Origin: an uncultured Erysipelotrichaceae bacterium
GTDB lineage: Bacteria; Bacillota_I; Bacilli_A; RF39; UBA660
Assembly: GCA_902795725.1 (NCBI GenBank)
Contig: CADBLY010000073.1
Location: forward strand, 1 to 13,831
DNA: 13,831 nucleotides
Reading direction: 5' to 3'
Part shown: positions 1 to 7,173 of the stretch, one piece after another
How positions within the stretch are numbered: the first letter of the stretch is position 1
Layout of the letters: each line of letters starts with the position of its first letter
Made by a program: the position numbers and the translations under genes
The notes under the pieces: model-generated
Told to the model about the DNA's origin: nothing
The model's input: the letters and a program-made list of their open reading frames with translations, nothing else
Database searches by the model: none

Positions 1-320
1 CAGATGAATTAAAAGAAGTAGATGGATATAGCGCAAGATTAATACAATTTTCAGAATTAATGCCAGGTTTAGGATATGAATTAGATAATGGTGCAACATC
101 AACTAGATACAAACCATCTTCTTCTACACCAAGTTGGGTATATAGTAGTGATTATTGGTATTGGACAATGACATCATGGCAAGATGGAGATCAAACTTCT
201 TCTTCTGATGTGTGGGGCGTGTACTACAACGGCGAAAGTTTGCGCGGCTACTGTGTCCGCGACAACTACGGTGCTGTTCGCCCAGTAATCAATGTCTATA
301 AATCTGCTATTCAAAGTTAG
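1..320 (+). CDS. C-terminal part of a surface or pilin-like protein with YWTM...RPVIN tail (5' end outside window)
   Basis: The reading frame is open from base 3 and runs off the left edge, so the ATG at 60 is an internal methionine and only about 105 residues are visible. The visible part contains WVYSSDYWYWTMTSW, then a Ser-rich turn, then VWGVYYNG and finally GAVRPVINVYKS. A YWTM...VW.V...NG...GVRPVIN pattern is, from memory, typical of C-terminal domains (DUF6273-like, perhaps C-type-lectin fold) on surface and pilin-like proteins of gut Bacillota; that assignment is inference. Bases 211-290 are 46/80 G or C by hand count, in strong contrast to the AT-rich surroundings, and are discussed separately as a possible DGR variable region. 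The TAG stop closes the left arm of a terminator stem. Function beyond a likely binding or display role cannot be told from this fragment. Confidence 0.75.
   Translation, partial: DELKEVDGYSARLIQFSELMPGLGYELDNGATSTRYKPSSSTPSWVYSSDYWYWTMTSWQDGDQTSSSDVWGVYYNGESLRGYCVRDNYGAVRPVINVYKSAIQS
210..296 (+). other. Candidate DGR variable region (GC-rich, NNC-codon island)
   Basis: Within the C-terminal tail of the partial gene, 16 of the 28 codons beginning at 213-294 end in C (GGC, TAC, TAC, AAC, GGC, CGC, GGC, TAC, GTC, CGC, GAC, AAC, TAC, CGC, ATC, GTC), while neighbouring genes almost always use A or T at the third position. All of these codons are reachable from AAC by changing only A bases. That is what adenine-directed mutagenesis of an AAC-rich template repeat yields. 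The island ends in a conserved-looking block, GGTGCTGTTCGCCCAGTAATC at 270-290, which could be the site where mutagenic homology starts. No template repeat or reverse transcriptase is in the window, so this is inference. A recombined or transferred cassette is the main alternative. Confidence 0.45.
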
Positions 321-340
321 ATTAATTTCTAACTTTTTTC
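313..340 (+). terminator. Rho-independent terminator of the partial surface-protein gene
   Basis: AAAGTTAG (313-320) pairs perfectly with CTAACTTT (329-336) around an 8-base loop, and the 3' arm runs into TTTTTTC and further T-rich sequence. The TAG stop codon of the gene is the end of the 5' arm. Confidence 0.8.
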
Positions 341-342
341 TT

Positions 343-369
343 TTGTCTAAGTTTTATTCATGGTACAAT
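343..369 (+). promoter_or_regulatory. Putative addBA promoter
   Basis: A good -10 hexamer TACAAT lies at 364-369. A possible -35, TTGTCT at 343-348, is only 15 bases away, so the -35 is weak. Transcription would start near 376, leaving a leader made almost only of the ribosome binding site GGTGG (380-384) before the ATG at 389. The position just after the upstream terminator supports it. Confidence 0.5.
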
Positions 370-388
370 ATTATTGGATGGTGGTTGT

Positions 389-2641
389 ATGGATATTATA
401 GTATGTAGTGATAATACTAAAAAAAAGATACTACTTGATTTAAATGATAAACCTATGATGAATATTAAGTTTATGAATAAATTAGATTTTATTCATAATT
501 ATTATTTTGACTATAATGAAGAAGCTATCTATTATGTAATGAATAATTATCATGTTAAATATGATATAGCTATTAATTATTTAAATAATTTAATATATAT
601 TGAAGATAAAGTGTATGGTAATGAGAAACTTGATTTATTAGTATCTATAAAAAAAGAATTAGATGATAATAACTTATTAATTAATAATAAGTTATTTAAT
701 AATTATCTTAAGGGCAAAAGAATTATATTTATGGATAACTTAAATAAGTTTGATTTAAAATATATTGAAGAGTTAAAGGATATATGTGAAGTAGAGATTA
801 AAGAGAATTGTGTAGGTAATTATAAACCTATTGTATATTCTTTTAATACTATTGATGAAGAGATTGAATACGTTGCTTATAAGATATGTGAGTTAATTGA
901 TAATGGAGTAAGTCCATCTAAAATTAAGTTAGCTAATGTAGGTAGTGATTATGATAGTGTTATTAAAAGAATATTTAAGTTATATAATTTGCGTGTTCAA
1001 GAGAGTATTAGTTTATTTGGGATGAGTATTACTAATTATTTTCTAGATAACTATGGTAGTAATATTAATAATACTATGGAATTATTAAAGAGAAAATATG
1101 ATGCTAATTTAGTTAATATAATTATTAATATAGTTAATAAGTATAACTTTATTGATGATTATAATAAGGTTAAAGATTTAATCGTTGAAGATATTAAAAG
1201 AACTAAGATAAAGACTAATTATGATAATCAAATAGAGATAGTTGATTATAGAGATACCTTTGATGATGAATATATCTTTCTTATTAATTTTAATAATGAG
1301 AGTATTCCTATTACTCATCAAGATATAGATTATATTAATGATGATATTAAACCTTCATTTATGGAAACTAGTAGTGAGTTAAATAGTATTGAAAAAGATA
1401 TAGTTAGTAGATTTATTAAGAGTACTAAAAATTTAATTATTACTTATAAATTAAATACGCCTTTTAATAGTTTTTATCCATCTAGTATGATTGAATATTT
1501 AGGTTTAGAAGTTAAAGAAGGCAGTATTGAGAGTAGAGTAAGTTATTCTAAAGATATGGGTTTAATTAAGACATGTATAAAATATGATAATTATTATAAG
1601 TATGGTATTAAAGATAAGGATTTAAATTTATATAGTCATAATTATAAAATAGATTATGGTAGTTATTCTAATAAATATACTAAAATTACTGATTATAATG
1701 ATGAATTAGTTCTTTCTTATACTAGTATGGATAATTATTATAAGTGTGGTTTTAGATATTATTTAGAAAGAGTATTAAAAATAAATAAAGATACTAATAT
1801 GATGAATATGTATATAGGTTCTATATTTCATTATGTATTGGAAAAGGGATTATATAGTGGTATTGATTATAAAAATTTAATTAGAGAATATATAATAAGT
1901 AATAATATTAGTTTTGATATTAAAGAGAGATATTTTTTAGATAAATTAACTAGTGAATTACCTTATATAATAGAAGAAATAAAAAGACAAGATAAATACA
2001 TAAATTTAAAAAGTAGATTATTTGAAGAAAAAGTCTTAGTAGACTTTGGTGATAGTAAGTTTATGGGTGTGATTGATAAAGTTATGTATGATAATGATAT
2101 ATATGCTATTGTTGATTATAAAACGGGTAATACTGATATTAATCTTAATATGATTAAACATGGTATAGGAATGCAGTTACCGGTATATCTATATTTAGCA
2201 CATAAGAAGTTTGGAGGTCATATTGCTGGGTTTTATTTGAATCAGATATTGCACAATAATATTAAGTATGATCCAAAAGTATCTTATGAGAAAAAGTATC
2301 AAGATAATTTAAAACTATATGGTTATAGTAATAAATCATATATTGGTGAATTTGATAATAGTTATCAGTCATCACAAATTATTAAAAGTTTAAAAGTTAA
2401 GAATGATGGAGATTTTTATAGTTATTCTAAAGTATTATCTGATAATGAGATTGAAGAGATGATTGAATTAGTTGAAGATAAAATAATTGAATGTATAGAT
2501 AGTATTAAAGCAGGTAAATTTGATATTAATCCAAAGAATATAGATGGTAAAAATATTAGCTGTAAATACTGTCCATATGAAGATATATGTTTTAAAAAAG
2601 ATAAAGATATCGTTTATTTAGGAGGTGAATCTGATGCCTAA
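389..2641 (+). CDS. addB: AddB-like subunit of AddAB helicase-nuclease (short form, 750 aa)
   Basis: Partner of AddA in double-strand break end resection before RecA loading. The C-terminal nuclease is clear: a GSIFHYVLEKG block with H481, then GVIDK (D563) and IVDYKTG (D576, K578), the PD-(D/E)XK pattern. An iron-sulphur cysteine set typical of AddB is present: C453 in YYKCGF, and C725-X2-C728-X5-C734 near the end. A central YIFLINFNNESIP block fits the inactivated helicase core of the family. At 750 residues it is far shorter than Bacillus AddB (about 1,170), and I see no Walker A motif in the N-terminus. ATG 389 is preferred over an in-frame TTG at 374 because GGTGG lies 4 bases before the ATG. 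Its end overlaps addA by 8 bases. AddB rather than a lone Cas4/RecB-like nuclease is supported by the cysteine layout and the neighbour. Confidence 0.88.
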   Translation: MDIIVCSDNTKKKILLDLNDKPMMNIKFMNKLDFIHNYYFDYNEEAIYYVMNNYHVKYDIAINYLNNLIYIEDKVYGNEKLDLLVSIKKELDDNNLLINNKLFNNYLKGKRIIFMDNLNKFDLKYIEELKDICEVEIKENCVGNYKPIVYSFNTIDEEIEYVAYKICELIDNGVSPSKIKLANVGSDYDSVIKRIFKLYNLRVQESISLFGMSITNYFLDNYGSNINNTMELLKRKYDANLVNIIINIVNKYNFIDDYNKVKDLIVEDIKRTKIKTNYDNQIEIVDYRDTFDDEYIFLINFNNESIPITHQDIDYINDDIKPSFMETSSELNSIEKDIVSRFIKSTKNLIITYKLNTPFNSFYPSSMIEYLGLEVKEGSIESRVSYSKDMGLIKTCIKYDNYYKYGIKDKDLNLYSHNYKIDYGSYSNKYTKITDYNDELVLSYTSMDNYYKCGFRYYLERVLKINKDTNMMNMYIGSIFHYVLEKGLYSGIDYKNLIREYIISNNISFDIKERYFLDKLTSELPYIIEEIKRQDKYINLKSRLFEEKVLVDFGDSKFMGVIDKVMYDNDIYAIVDYKTGNTDINLNMIKHGIGMQLPVYLYLAHKKFGGHIAGFYLNQILHNNIKYDPKVSYEKKYQDNLKLYGYSNKSYIGEFDNSYQSSQIIKSLKVKNDGDFYSYSKVLSDNEIEEMIELVEDKIIECIDSIKAGKFDINPKNIDGKNISCKYCPYEDICFKKDKDIVYLGGESDA

Positions 2642-5600
2642 ATATACTAGTGAGCAATTAGAAGCTATCAATAAAGAAGGTACTAATATTATAGTGAGTG
2701 CGGGAGCAGGATCTGGTAAGACGGCTGTTTTAACAGAAAGAGTAATTAGAAAGTTAAAAGATGGTGTGGATATTAATAGACTACTTGTTTTAACATTTAC
2801 GAATGCTGCTGCTAAAGAGATGAAAGAACGTATTCGTCTTAAGATTATTGATAATGGTTTAGATGATCAATTAAAGCTTCTTGATTCAGCTTATATTACT
2901 ACTTTTGATAGTTATGCTTTGTCTCTTGTTAAGAAATATCATTATTTACTTAATGTATCAAATAATATTCAAGTTATTGATAAAAGTGTAATTGATATTT
3001 TAAAGAGTAAAGAAATGGATGATATTTTTAATGAATACTATTTAACAAATAATGAAATATTTTATAGTTTAATTGATGATTATTGTTTTAAGGATGATAA
3101 AGAGTTAAAACAAAGTATTATTAAATTAAGTAATAATCTAGATTTAAGAATAGATAAACAAGAATATATGGATAACTACATTCAAAGTTATTATCGTGAT
3201 ATTGATTGGATTATTGATGATTTTATAAATTTATTGAAAGAAAAAATAGTTAATATTAAATATAATTTAGATAATTTAATAGATACTGGTAAATACTATG
3301 ATAAATTATTAGATACATTAAATCCTCTTCTTGCTAGTTCTAGTTATGAAGATATAAAAGAAAAATCTTTAGTTAGTCTTCCTAAAGCTAGTAAGTTAAG
3401 TGATGAAGAAAAGATATTTAAGGAAGATTTAACTAATACTTTAAAAAGTATTCAAGAATTAACGGTTAGTAATATAGATGAGATAAAAGAAGAAATATTA
3501 AGCAATAAAGATAAAGTTAGTTTAATACTAGATATTATAAAGAAACTTGATAAAAGAATTAATGCTTATAAATATAAACATGATGCATATGAATTTAATG
3601 ATATAGCATCACTTGCTATTAAGGTAGTTAAAGAAAATAATATTATTAGACAAGAATTAAAAGAATATTATAATGAAATTATGGTTGATGAATATCAAGA
3701 TACTAGTGATATTCAGGAAGCTTTTATTAATTTAATTGAGAATAACAATGTCTATATGGTAGGTGATATTAAACAATCAATATATCGTTTTAGAAATGCT
3801 AATCCACTTATCTTTAAAAATAAATATGAAGATTATTCTCATAATCGTAATGGTTATAAGATTGATTTAACTAAAAATTTTCGTTCAAGAAAAGAAGTTT
3901 TATTTGATATCAATAAAATATTTAATGATATTATGGATTTAAAGATAGGGGGAGCAGATTACGAAAATTATCATCAAATGGTTTTTGGTAATACTAATTA
4001 TATTGATAATGATAGTTATTTAGAAGTATATAACTATGAATTGGATAAAAGGTATAGTAGGGAAGAACAAGAGATATTTATAATAGCTCAAGATATACAA
4101 GATAAGATAAATAATCATTATCAAATACTTGATAAAAATACTAATAAGTTAAGAGATATTACCTATAGTGATATATGTATTATTATGGATCGTAATACGG
4201 AATTTGATAAATATAAACAAATATTTGAATATTTAAATATACCTTTAGTATTATATAAAGATGAAGTTTTAAATAAAGGACTAGACATTATCCTAATTAA
4301 AAATATTTTAAATATGTGTTTAAAGGTTAAGGCTAGTTTATATGATAATGAATTTAAGTATTATTTTACAAGTATTGCACGTAGTTATTTAATTAATATG
4401 GATGATGATACTATTTATCATATTATAAAAGATAAGAATTATCAGAATAATATCTTATATAATAAAATTATTGATATTGTTAATAGTCTGGATAGTTTTG
4501 ATATAGTAGGTATACTAGATAAGATAATTGATTCTTTTGATTTTTTAAATAAAACAATTAAGGTAGGTAGTATAAATGATACAATAATACGTTTAGACTA
4601 TTTAAAAACTTTAGCTAGTAATTTAACTAATATTGGATATAGTATTGATGATTTTATAAATTATTTAAATAATTTAGATAATATTGAATTAAAATATTCT
4701 TTAAATACTGATATTGGAGATAATGTTAAAATTATGAATATTCATAAATCTAAGGGATTAGAATTTGGAGTGTGCTACTACGCTGGAATGCATAAAAAAT
4801 TTAATATTGCTGATTTAAAAGATTTGATTCTTTATGATAATACTTATGGTATTGTCATACCTTATAAAAATAAATATATTAAAGATACAATTGTTAAGGC
4901 TTTGATTAAAGATAAGTATTTACTGGATGAAGTATCTGAGAAGATTAGGCTTTTTTATGTTGCTTTAACGCGTACAAGGGAAAAAATGATTATTGTTGCT
5001 AATTTAAAATATAATGATATCCGTATTAATAATAATATAAAGATTAAATATAGATCTTTTCTAGATATTTTAAATTCTATATATTATAAGTTAAATATTA
5101 AAGATGTTATACCTAATATTGATTTGAATTATAAAAGCATTATTAGTAAAGATACTCCGTTAGAAGACAATGATGAGATTATTGAACAAAAAGGTATTAG
5201 TATTGGTTATAATATGATTAGTGATCTAAAGATATCTAAAGAAACTAATAGTCTTATTACTAAGAGTGAACAAGAGATGATGAATTTTGGTACTTACATG
5301 CACTATTTGTTTGAGATTATTGATTTTAAACATCCTGATTTTTCAGGGATAGATGATAGTTATAAAAAATATATACTTAATTTTTTAAAGCAAGATATAA
5401 TGAGTAATTTAGATTGTAGGATTTATAAAGAATATGAATTTTTATATTCAAATAATAATATAAAACAGCATGGCTTTATTGATTTAATGATGGAATATGA
5501 TAATTATATTAATATTATTGATTATAAATTAAAAAATGTTTCTGATAAGCATTATATAGAACAATTAAATAGTTATCGAGATTATATTGAAAAGAAGACA

Positions 5601-5681
5601 AATAAGAAAGTTAATATATATCTTTATTCAATAATTAATAATGAAATAAGTGTAATTGATAATAAATACCAACCTAATTAG
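2634..5681 (+). CDS. addA: ATP-dependent helicase/nuclease subunit AddA (1,015 aa)
   Basis: UvrD-family helicase with a C-terminal nuclease; it unwinds and trims DNA ends with AddB in the cytoplasm. Motifs in order: Q-motif region at residue 8, Walker A AGAGSGKT (K29, T30), motif Ia LTFTNAAAKEM, Walker B DEYQD (352-356), motif III GDIKQSIYRFRNA, motif IV NFRSRKEV, motif V MNIHKSKGLEF, motif VI YVALTRTREK (R780, R782). The nuclease domain shows H890 in TYMHYLFE, D950 in HGFIDLMM and D963/K965 in IIDYKLKN, so both enzymatic parts look intact. It is somewhat shorter than Bacillus AddA (about 1,230). The ATG at 2634 is chosen because GGAGG at 2621-2625 lies 8 bases upstream; a GTG at 2625 falls inside that site. 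It overlaps the addB end, which implies coupled translation. The TAG stop lies inside a palindromic terminator. Confidence 0.96.
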   Translation: MPKYTSEQLEAINKEGTNIIVSAGAGSGKTAVLTERVIRKLKDGVDINRLLVLTFTNAAAKEMKERIRLKIIDNGLDDQLKLLDSAYITTFDSYALSLVKKYHYLLNVSNNIQVIDKSVIDILKSKEMDDIFNEYYLTNNEIFYSLIDDYCFKDDKELKQSIIKLSNNLDLRIDKQEYMDNYIQSYYRDIDWIIDDFINLLKEKIVNIKYNLDNLIDTGKYYDKLLDTLNPLLASSSYEDIKEKSLVSLPKASKLSDEEKIFKEDLTNTLKSIQELTVSNIDEIKEEILSNKDKVSLILDIIKKLDKRINAYKYKHDAYEFNDIASLAIKVVKENNIIRQELKEYYNEIMVDEYQDTSDIQEAFINLIENNNVYMVGDIKQSIYRFRNANPLIFKNKYEDYSHNRNGYKIDLTKNFRSRKEVLFDINKIFNDIMDLKIGGADYENYHQMVFGNTNYIDNDSYLEVYNYELDKRYSREEQEIFIIAQDIQDKINNHYQILDKNTNKLRDITYSDICIIMDRNTEFDKYKQIFEYLNIPLVLYKDEVLNKGLDIILIKNILNMCLKVKASLYDNEFKYYFTSIARSYLINMDDDTIYHIIKDKNYQNNILYNKIIDIVNSLDSFDIVGILDKIIDSFDFLNKTIKVGSINDTIIRLDYLKTLASNLTNIGYSIDDFINYLNNLDNIELKYSLNTDIGDNVKIMNIHKSKGLEFGVCYYAGMHKKFNIADLKDLILYDNTYGIVIPYKNKYIKDTIVKALIKDKYLLDEVSEKIRLFYVALTRTREKMIIVANLKYNDIRINNNIKIKYRSFLDILNSIYYKLNIKDVIPNIDLNYKSIISKDTPLEDNDEIIEQKGISIGYNMISDLKISKETNSLITKSEQEMMNFGTYMHYLFEIIDFKHPDFSGIDDSYKKYILNFLKQDIMSNLDCRIYKEYEFLYSNNNIKQHGFIDLMMEYDNYINIIDYKLKNVSDKHYIEQLNSYRDYIEKKTNKKVNIYLYSIINNEISVIDNKYQPN

Positions 5682-5691
5682 GTTGGTATTT
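5664..5691. terminator. Perfect 28-base palindrome, probable bidirectional terminator
   Basis: AAATACCAACCTAA is followed directly by its exact reverse complement, giving up to 14 paired positions (fewer in a real hairpin because of the loop). It lies between the convergent addA and CmpB-like genes and contains the addA stop codon. The T-run is short on both strands (ATTT then mixed sequence), so termination may be moderate. Confidence 0.7.
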
Positions 5692-5698
5692 CAGACTG

Positions 5699-6190
5699 TT
5701 ATATTATTTGTGTAATGATGATATCTATTATAGTAATAATTAATAGAATATAGCTAAACCATTTAGGTGTTAAATATATTATTTTATCACTTAATTTTTT
5801 TATAAAATAAATATATATTAAGGATGATAACCCCCAAATGATACTTATTTCTACTGATATATATTTACCGATATGGAAAGGTAGGGATGAATAGTTCCAA
5901 AAAGATTTGTGAAATATTTTTTCTAGAGTAATACCACCTATGTATTCAATAAGGGTTAAGATAATAGTGTTTATTATAAAGGTTAATACTATTTTTAGAT
6001 TCTTTTTAATATTATTTGTATCTAATATTTTGTTAATTATAATAATAATTACTATACCAATACCGTAAATGGGCGTTAGGGGAATATTTAGAAAACCACT
6101 TTCTATTTTATTGTTTGATATTATGTTAATGCTTATTTCTAGTAAGTAACCTAATAATGAGAAGAAAAAGAAATTATTTAAATAATACAT
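5699..6190 (-). CDS. CmpB-like putative ABC-transporter membrane protein (163 aa)
   Basis: Very hydrophobic protein with about five membrane segments. Blocks match the family called putative ABC transporter permease / ABC_trans_CmpB (PF06541) as I recall it: FFFFSLLGYLLEI near the N-terminus, then SGFLNIPLTPIYGIG, then EYIGGITLEKIFHKSFWNYS with the WxYS and PFHIGKYIS that follow, and a final IIWGL. The transported substrate is unknown, and 'ABC transporter' is itself a tentative family name, since no ATPase gene is adjacent. The longest frame starts at 6202, but the ATG at 6190 is preferred because GGTGA lies 5 bases before it, whereas no ribosome binding site precedes 6202. It is transcribed alone, converging on addA and diverging from spoVS. 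Confidence 0.8.
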   Translation of the reverse strand: MYYLNNFFFFSLLGYLLEISINIISNNKIESGFLNIPLTPIYGIGIVIIIIINKILDTNNIKKNLKIVLTFIINTIILTLIEYIGGITLEKIFHKSFWNYSSLPFHIGKYISVEISIIWGLSSLIYIYFIKKLSDKIIYLTPKWFSYILLIITIIDIIITQII

Positions 6191-6227
6191 ATATTTCACC
6201 ATTATTATTATTTATAATTAATTAAGG

Positions 6228-6233
6228 ATTATA
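6228..6233 (-). promoter_or_regulatory. Putative -10 element for the CmpB-like gene
   Basis: On the minus strand TATAAT occupies 6233 to 6228, about 37 bases before the ATG at 6190. No convincing -35 lies 16-18 bases upstream (TATCAA only), so this rests on the -10 and the position in a divergent gap. Confidence 0.4.
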
Positions 6234-6258
6234 CAATCATATCTTGTTAATTGATACA

Positions 6259-6264
6259 TATAAT
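6259..6264 (+). promoter_or_regulatory. Putative -10 element for spoVS
   Basis: A perfect TATAAT ends 26 bases before the spoVS start, just upstream of the ribosome binding site AAGGAAGG (6273-6280). No good TTGACA-like -35 is seen at normal spacing (ATCATA at 6236-6241), so an activator or another sigma factor could be involved. Confidence 0.4.
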
Positions 6265-6290
6265 TAAATGGAAAGGAAGGAATAATATAC

Positions 6291-6551
6291 ATGGAAACAC
6301 TTAAAGTAGGAACTAAATCAAATCCTAATTCGGTTGCGGGAGCTTTAGCAAATGTTATGAGAGATAAAGATAGTGTTGAAATACAGGCAATAGGTGCGGG
6401 AGCTTTAAATCAGGCTATAAAGGCTATTGCTATTGCTCGTGGTTTTGTTGCTCCATCTGGTAAGAATTTAATTTGTATTCCAGCATTTACTGATATACAA
6501 ATTGATGGAGATGAAAGAACAGCTATTAAATTAATTGTTGAGGCTAAATAG
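6291..6551 (+). CDS. spoVS: Stage V sporulation protein S (SpoVS), 86 aa
   Basis: Small Alba-like protein, known in Bacillus for a role in late sporulation (coat assembly/engulfment timing) and septation; it is often kept in bacteria that do not sporulate. The sequence is nearly the family consensus from end to end: LKVGTKSNPNSVAGALA, EIQAIGAGALNQAIKAIAIA, RGFVAPSGKNLICIPAFTD and IQIDGDERTAIKLIVEAK. Its 86 residues equal the usual length. AAGGAAGG lies 10 bases upstream. It is a single-gene unit with its own terminator, whose stem includes the TAG stop. Its biochemical activity is not established; nucleic-acid binding is suspected from the fold. Presence here does not by itself show that the cell forms spores. 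Confidence 0.97.
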   Translation: METLKVGTKSNPNSVAGALANVMRDKDSVEIQAIGAGALNQAIKAIAIARGFVAPSGKNLICIPAFTDIQIDGDERTAIKLIVEAK

Positions 6552-6560
6552 CCTTTTTTT
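6541..6560 (+). terminator. Terminator of spoVS
   Basis: AGGCT (6541-6545) pairs with AGCCT (6550-6554) around AAAT, followed by seven T bases (6554-6560). The stem begins within the last codons of spoVS, and the stop codon TAG spans the loop/3' arm. Confidence 0.85.
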
Positions 6561-6570
6561 CTGTTCTGTA

Positions 6571-6599
6571 TTGAAAAATAATTAACTTTATGGTATATT
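6571..6599 (+). promoter_or_regulatory. Promoter of the lemA-DUF2207 operon
   Basis: TTGAAA (6571-6576), a 17-base spacer and TATATT (6594-6599) form a good vegetative-type promoter immediately after the spoVS terminator. Transcription would begin near 6606, just before AAGGAGG (6608-6614). Confidence 0.7.
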
Positions 6600-6621
6600 A
6601 ATAATAGAAGGAGGAGATGAT

Positions 6622-7173
6622 ATGACAATCATTATTGTAATTGCTGTTATACTAGTTTTAATTGTTTTATTTGTATTATCTAGTTATAATAGTTTTGTTA
6701 GATTAAGCAACCAAGTTAAAGAAGCGTTTTCAACTATGGATGTTTATCTAAAAAAGAGATGGGATTTAATTCCTAATTTAGTAGAAACGGTAAAAGGTTA
6801 TGCTAAACATGAGAAAGGAACTTTGGAAGAAGTTGTAAAACTTAGAAGTGGCGCATATGATAGTATGAGTGATGATGAAAAGATCGAAGCTAATGCTCAG
6901 ATATCTGCTGCTATTCCAAAAATTATGGCTTTAGCTGAAGCTTATCCTGATTTAAAAGCTAATGATAACTTTATGAATTTAAGTAATCAAATTGCTAGTT
7001 TAGAGGATGAAATTGCTTCATCAAGAAAGTATTATAATGGAAGTGTTAAAATTTACAATAATAAAGTTCAAATGTTTCCAAGTAATATAGTTGCTTCAAT
7101 ATTTGGATTTAAAACAAAAGAAATGTTTGAAATAGCACAAGAAGAACGTCAAAATGTTAAAGTGGAGTTTTAG
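6622..7173 (+). CDS. lemA: LemA family membrane protein (183 aa)
   Basis: LemA proteins have one N-terminal membrane helix and a long alpha-helical domain; their molecular role is poorly defined. Here residues 3-21 are a hydrophobic helix (TIIIVIAVILVLIVLFVL), followed by SSYNSFVRLSNQVKEAF and the family hallmark WDLIPNLVETVKGYAKHEKG. The end carries the usual YNGSVKIYNNKVQMFP and IVASIFGFK blocks. Length fits the family (about 180-200). The ribosome binding site AAGGAGG lies 7 bases from the ATG. It is the first gene of a two-gene operon: its TAG is followed with no gap by the ATG of the DUF2207 gene, a pairing common in Gram-positive genomes, which suggests that the two proteins act together at the membrane. 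Confidence 0.95.
   Translation: MTIIIVIAVILVLIVLFVLSSYNSFVRLSNQVKEAFSTMDVYLKKRWDLIPNLVETVKGYAKHEKGTLEEVVKLRSGAYDSMSDDEKIEANAQISAAIPKIMALAEAYPDLKANDNFMNLSNQIASLEDEIASSRKYYNGSVKIYNNKVQMFPSNIVASIFGFKTKEMFEIAQEERQNVKVEF

Noticed and set aside
6225..6250. Possible sigma-H type promoter before spoVS (AGGATT at 6225)
   Set aside because: Bacillus spoVS uses sigma-H, but no GAAT-type -10 is found at the required distance, so the match is not better than chance.
6410..6628. Open frame on the minus strand across spoVS
   Set aside because: Shadow of spoVS, which has a near-consensus protein, ribosome binding site and terminator on the plus strand.
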